In this document: in pieces, positions 60,860 through 64,000 of the stretch
Layout: every line of letters starts with the position of its first letter
How positions within the stretch are numbered: position 1 is the first letter of the stretch
NCBI GenBank assembly: GCA_963691655.1
Contig: OY829326.1
Span: forward strand, 91,939,235 to 92,003,234
Origin: Toxonevra muliebris
Lineage: Eukaryota > Arthropoda > Insecta > Diptera > Pallopteridae
Direction: 5' to 3'
Length of the DNA stretch: 64,000 nucleotides
The notes under the pieces: generated by a model
What the model was told of the DNA's origin: nothing
The model's database searches: none
Seen by the model: only the letters and a program-made list of their open reading frames with translations
Position numbers and translations under genes: made by a program

Positions 60860-62519
60860 CTGCATACTAAAAATTTCGAATACACTCCCAAAATCTGTAC
60901 TCGATTTTATATATCTTACATATGTGTAAAAGGGGAAAAGGTGCTTCCAGCAATATATAGCAATTTATATTGCTGTCAAAATCTTCGAAGTTGAGGTCCA
61001 AAATATATTGAGAGCTCCCACTTTATACTTGCATTTTATTCAACTTTTGAAGAATTTTACTCACATATTTTGTACTCTATGATAATTGTTTTTGTTTAGT
61101 TTTTGAAACGCGTTCAATTTCGCGTTAAATGAGCCGTGAATAAAAGGCTTCTGCCCAGGCCAAAGATGCAGTCTCAAAGGTTGATTCCAAGTAATAAATT
61201 TACTGAGACTATACGTCACCACGATGTAATTTAGACTGATATCGAGTCTACATATAGAAATACAGTAAAATGTGACCAACAAATTAAAAACTGTGTTTTC
61301 TTCTGTTAGTTGCACAGCCAATTTCAGTTAAAATTTGTATTTAAACTGCAAACATTCTAAGCAAGTAATATCGAATATATTCGACAAAAGTACGGAAAGG
61401 GAAAGTCCACATTTTGGGACCAGCGTTTTACATATTTTGCTCTTGCTCGTTTGACAATATTGCTCTTTCAACTAGTTAATTAATGGATTTATAACATACA
61501 TACCAGCATTATATAGCTCATTTATTCCATATTTTGACTTATCAATATAATCTTCTTTAGAATCTCTATACATTTCGAATATGGAAATATTCAAAGCCAC
61601 TTTTCTCAAAAAGCCCTCCGTGGATTTTTATGATTAGGGAACATTACTTATTCAAAATCAAAAAGAAAATTCCATATGCAAGAAACTTTCAATTAATTCC
61701 AGTTCAGGTGCACCGTGTAAGTACTTGAACCTCCAAAAAATTAAGTTTTGTTACCCTAAGACCAGGTTATGAGGATGTGTGCGAAGTTTCTAGTATGTAG
61801 TTTTTTACAGCCTGAGGAGCCTAATTCATGTTGGAAGTCTACTCTAACATGAATTATATTTCAGGCAAAGTAATTTAATTTTATCTTTTTGTCACACAGT
61901 ATGAAAAAAATTCAATTAAATACATAGAAAGCACTTTCTTTTCTAATCTATTACTTACCTCTGTCACAACTGACACACATCCTTTCATGAATTTAATGCA
62001 TTACCGAACTAATAACGACCAAACTTGCGAGTCAAGTTTTTTGCTGTCTAGCTCAGTGAAAATCGTAAAGTTCACATTATTTAAAGAATTTTTCCAAGAG
62101 AAACCATATTTGAGAACTTTGAGTCACCAACTTTATAAAAATGCAAAACTAGATCTTTTTACTAAAGATTTTATTTTTTGTTCAAATACTTTCAAACAAA
62201 TTACTATAAATTCTGAATTAATTGTGGTAGAATAATGGTCTTGAGTGGAATAATGGTCCATTTGGAAAATAGTAAAAAATTAATTATTACCTTAACTAAT
62301 TTGTTCAAAAGAGTCAACATTTCATCAGAATAAAACCAGTTATATTATTTTTACATTTTGTTTCAATAAATTTTATTTGCTTCAGTTAGGAACGGCTCAA
62401 TATCGATAAATTTAGCAAGCATAAAATTAGGACCAGGGTTTCTTTCCCCATCTGCAGAGTCGAGAGAAAAATGTCAAGATTTAAGAACAATCCAAATTTT
62501 CAATAATATAATGTTTAGG
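60860..62519. other. Intron, no gene; perfect 11-bp hairpin at 61822-61856
   Basis: TAATTCATGTT and its exact inverse AACATGAATTA are separated by 13 bp. It lacks a T-run or other terminator sign and may be the end of an old element. The + frame 61987-62235 reads like random AT-rich coding. Confidence 0.45.
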
Positions 62520-62790
62520 GCAAGAAATTCCATGCAAATGCATGTTTTTACTGGGCAACTCAAAACTGAAATGGTCAAGTTTTACGAATCATGAAATTTC
62601 CTTTAAAATGGTATTCAATCTTAAGTGAATATTTTGCACATTTTACAATAAATTTTATTTTACTATAAATGCATATTTTTTGGAAACTGTGCATATTTTT
62701 CCATATTTTACAATAAATGCATGTTTTCAATATTTTTTTTTTTTTTAATTTACATATTTTTAATTTTTTAATAATTTTGATAACTTTTTA
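62520..62790 (+). repeat. Tandem-like ATAAATGCATRTTTT repeats before the hAT relic
   Basis: Words of the form AAATGCATATTTT or AATGCATGTTTT, separated by TTTTACAATA, occur at about 62537, 62665, 62690 and 62715. They lie immediately upstream of a decayed hAT transposase and look like its subterminal repeats. Confidence 0.5.
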
Positions 62791-63215
62791 GTGAGCTGCG
62801 AAAAGAAATTTCAAGTTGACTAGCATTTGAAAAGCCAGAAACATAAAGAATTGAATGATCACCGCTCAGAAAAAACAATACAGCCGTTGATTACTACCTC
62901 TGCAGTGGCAGGGCTTAAAATATTTTGTTTGGATTTATGCCAAGCTTTTATTTCAGCAGATATTAAGAAGTTTTTTGAGAACATATATTAATGAAATCAT
63001 TCCTCATGAAACGTCACTGCGCAAAACTTGTATCGACCAAATATATATTCGTTTATTAAAACGAATCAAGTTCGCCTTAAAAACCAATTATTATAGGTTT
63101 CCATAGATGAGACCGCAGATATCCAGAAGAGATATGTAAATTTGGAATTTACTGAAGAAAATTGTTCTATAAATAACTGTTCTATAAAGGAATTTTGTGC
63201 CTTCAAATACTATCT
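62791..63215 (+). pseudogene. hAT transposase N-terminal relic (CGBP1-like group)
   Basis: The reading VSCEKKFQVD, stop, then HLKSQKHKELNDH is a BED-like zinc finger remnant. It continues TSAVAGLKIFCLDLCQAFIS, then, after a frameshift at about 62990, NEIIPHETSLRKTCIDQIYI, and after another, VSIDETADIQKRYVNLEF, with the first catalytic Asp of hAT transposases in SIDET. This order is typical of hAT transposases related to the CGG-binding protein. Stops and two frameshifts disable it, and the C-terminal dimerisation domain is not seen. Confidence 0.65.
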
Positions 63216-64000
63216 GCTCATATCGTCCGACTGTTGACGTAGAGCCATCATTTTTTTAAGACCCGATCGGAAAAGTTTTGTATTTGAAAAAAAATTGTAT
63301 TGTTTACGCCAATAAAACAATTAATAAAGATTCATCTCATGATCATTTGCATGTTTACTTAACTGCAATTTGAGTTAAACTTTTTATGGTCATTTTATAT
63401 TTTTGTTCCTTTTTTTAAATTTATTTTATATTTAAAAATGAATTGTTTTAGTCCAACTTTACATTAATTACCAATAATGGAATTGATCGTCTTCTTCAAT
63501 TCTTCGTATGCATATTTGAAAATCATTATGTTTCAGAACATACTGCCAGATGGCCTTAAAATTACCGTAATGCGTCGGAACAAATGAAATGTTTCGCCAA
63601 ATCAACGACCAAGAAAGACCGAACAAATAAAAACAGTACAAAAAAATAAGCAAGTTTTTATTTTTTACCACATAATTTTTCAGTCACTTAAAAATTTAAT
63701 TTTTAAAGGTTTTGATTTTTGCAATTGCATCACAAGTTCCAAGGATTTGGTTTTTTTTTTTTGTTTTTTTTTTTTTTTTTTGTATTCCAGACCGTATTTA
63801 TAACATGTTTTAATAGTCTTTGAAGTAGGCCCTCTTTTTATTTTTTCCAAATTTAGTAGTTCATTACTTTTGTAATTAGTAAAAAAGATAAGCTTAATGA
63901 ACATATACCTTTCTTAAAATACTTTGAAGTACTTGAAAATACTTAAATATTCATATGTACATAAAAAAATTTTAAATTTTGCAAATAAATGAAATACTGA
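63216..64000. other. Intron to the right edge; poly-T tract
   Basis: A poly-T run broken by a single G lies at 63751-63781; on the - strand this reads as a poly-A tail and gives the Lys-rich frame at 63680-63904. It could mark the 3' end of a - strand retroposed sequence, but I do not recognise what would precede it. Confidence 0.45.

Overview
The window is eukaryotic, AT-rich DNA that looks like a large intron of a higher fly (Diptera). This rests on short exons with GT/AG splice sites on the + strand, very long AT-rich introns, and a dense load of insect-type transposable elements: TTAA-flanked piggyBac-like MITEs, hAT, mariner, non-LTR retrotransposons and tRNA-derived SINEs. I cannot name the species.

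Layout. Positions 1-3,520 hold three consecutive internal exons of one + strand gene (about 1025-1422, 2442-3346 and 3417-3520), joined by introns of 1,019 and 70 bp. Together they encode a low-complexity Arg/Ser/Pro-rich segment with about 18 copies of an RRxS/T motif, the consensus of basophilic kinases such as PKA. I do not recognise the gene. Its start lies to the left of the window. I see no further convincing exon to the right, so 3,521-64,000 is best read as one intron of more than 60 kb, or as that intron plus flanking DNA.

The rest is a graveyard of mobile elements. The commonest type is short, begins TTAACCC or TTAACAC, and ends with the inverse: 5817-6361, 6763-7118, 8433-9564, 25121-26324, 36507-38652 (a second copy of the 25121 element), 37014-37245, 45294-47500 and 49345-49665. 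Several carry a small perfect hairpin or palindrome inside. The 45294 element keeps a scrap that looks like the cysteine-rich end of a piggyBac transposase. hAT-type insertions include a 694-bp element at 60166-60859 with a perfect 8-bp target duplication, a 165-bp MITE at 33343-33507, a transposase fragment at 19667-20424 joined directly to a mariner fragment (19196-19666), and another hAT transposase relic at 62791-63215. Non-LTR elements are the best-preserved coding sequence: a LINE at about 53437-57270 retains an RRM-like ORF1 end, endonuclease pieces, a full reverse transcriptase and a C-terminal zinc knuckle in one frame broken by four stops. Smaller LINE tails lie at 23520-23745, 29690-29765, 35180-35480 and 42841-43146. 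A tRNA-Glu-like SINE family has four scattered pieces (10667, 29842, 41942, 57560).

Nesting is visible. At 36507-38652 a TTAA element contains a TA-flanked 1-kb element that itself contains a smaller TTAA MITE and two convergent tRNA-like promoter pairs. At 45294-47500 a TTAA element holds a 0.7-kb fold-back repeat. None of the mobile elements looks intact enough to be autonomous. Nothing here suggests a bacterial operon, a CRISPR array or a virus.
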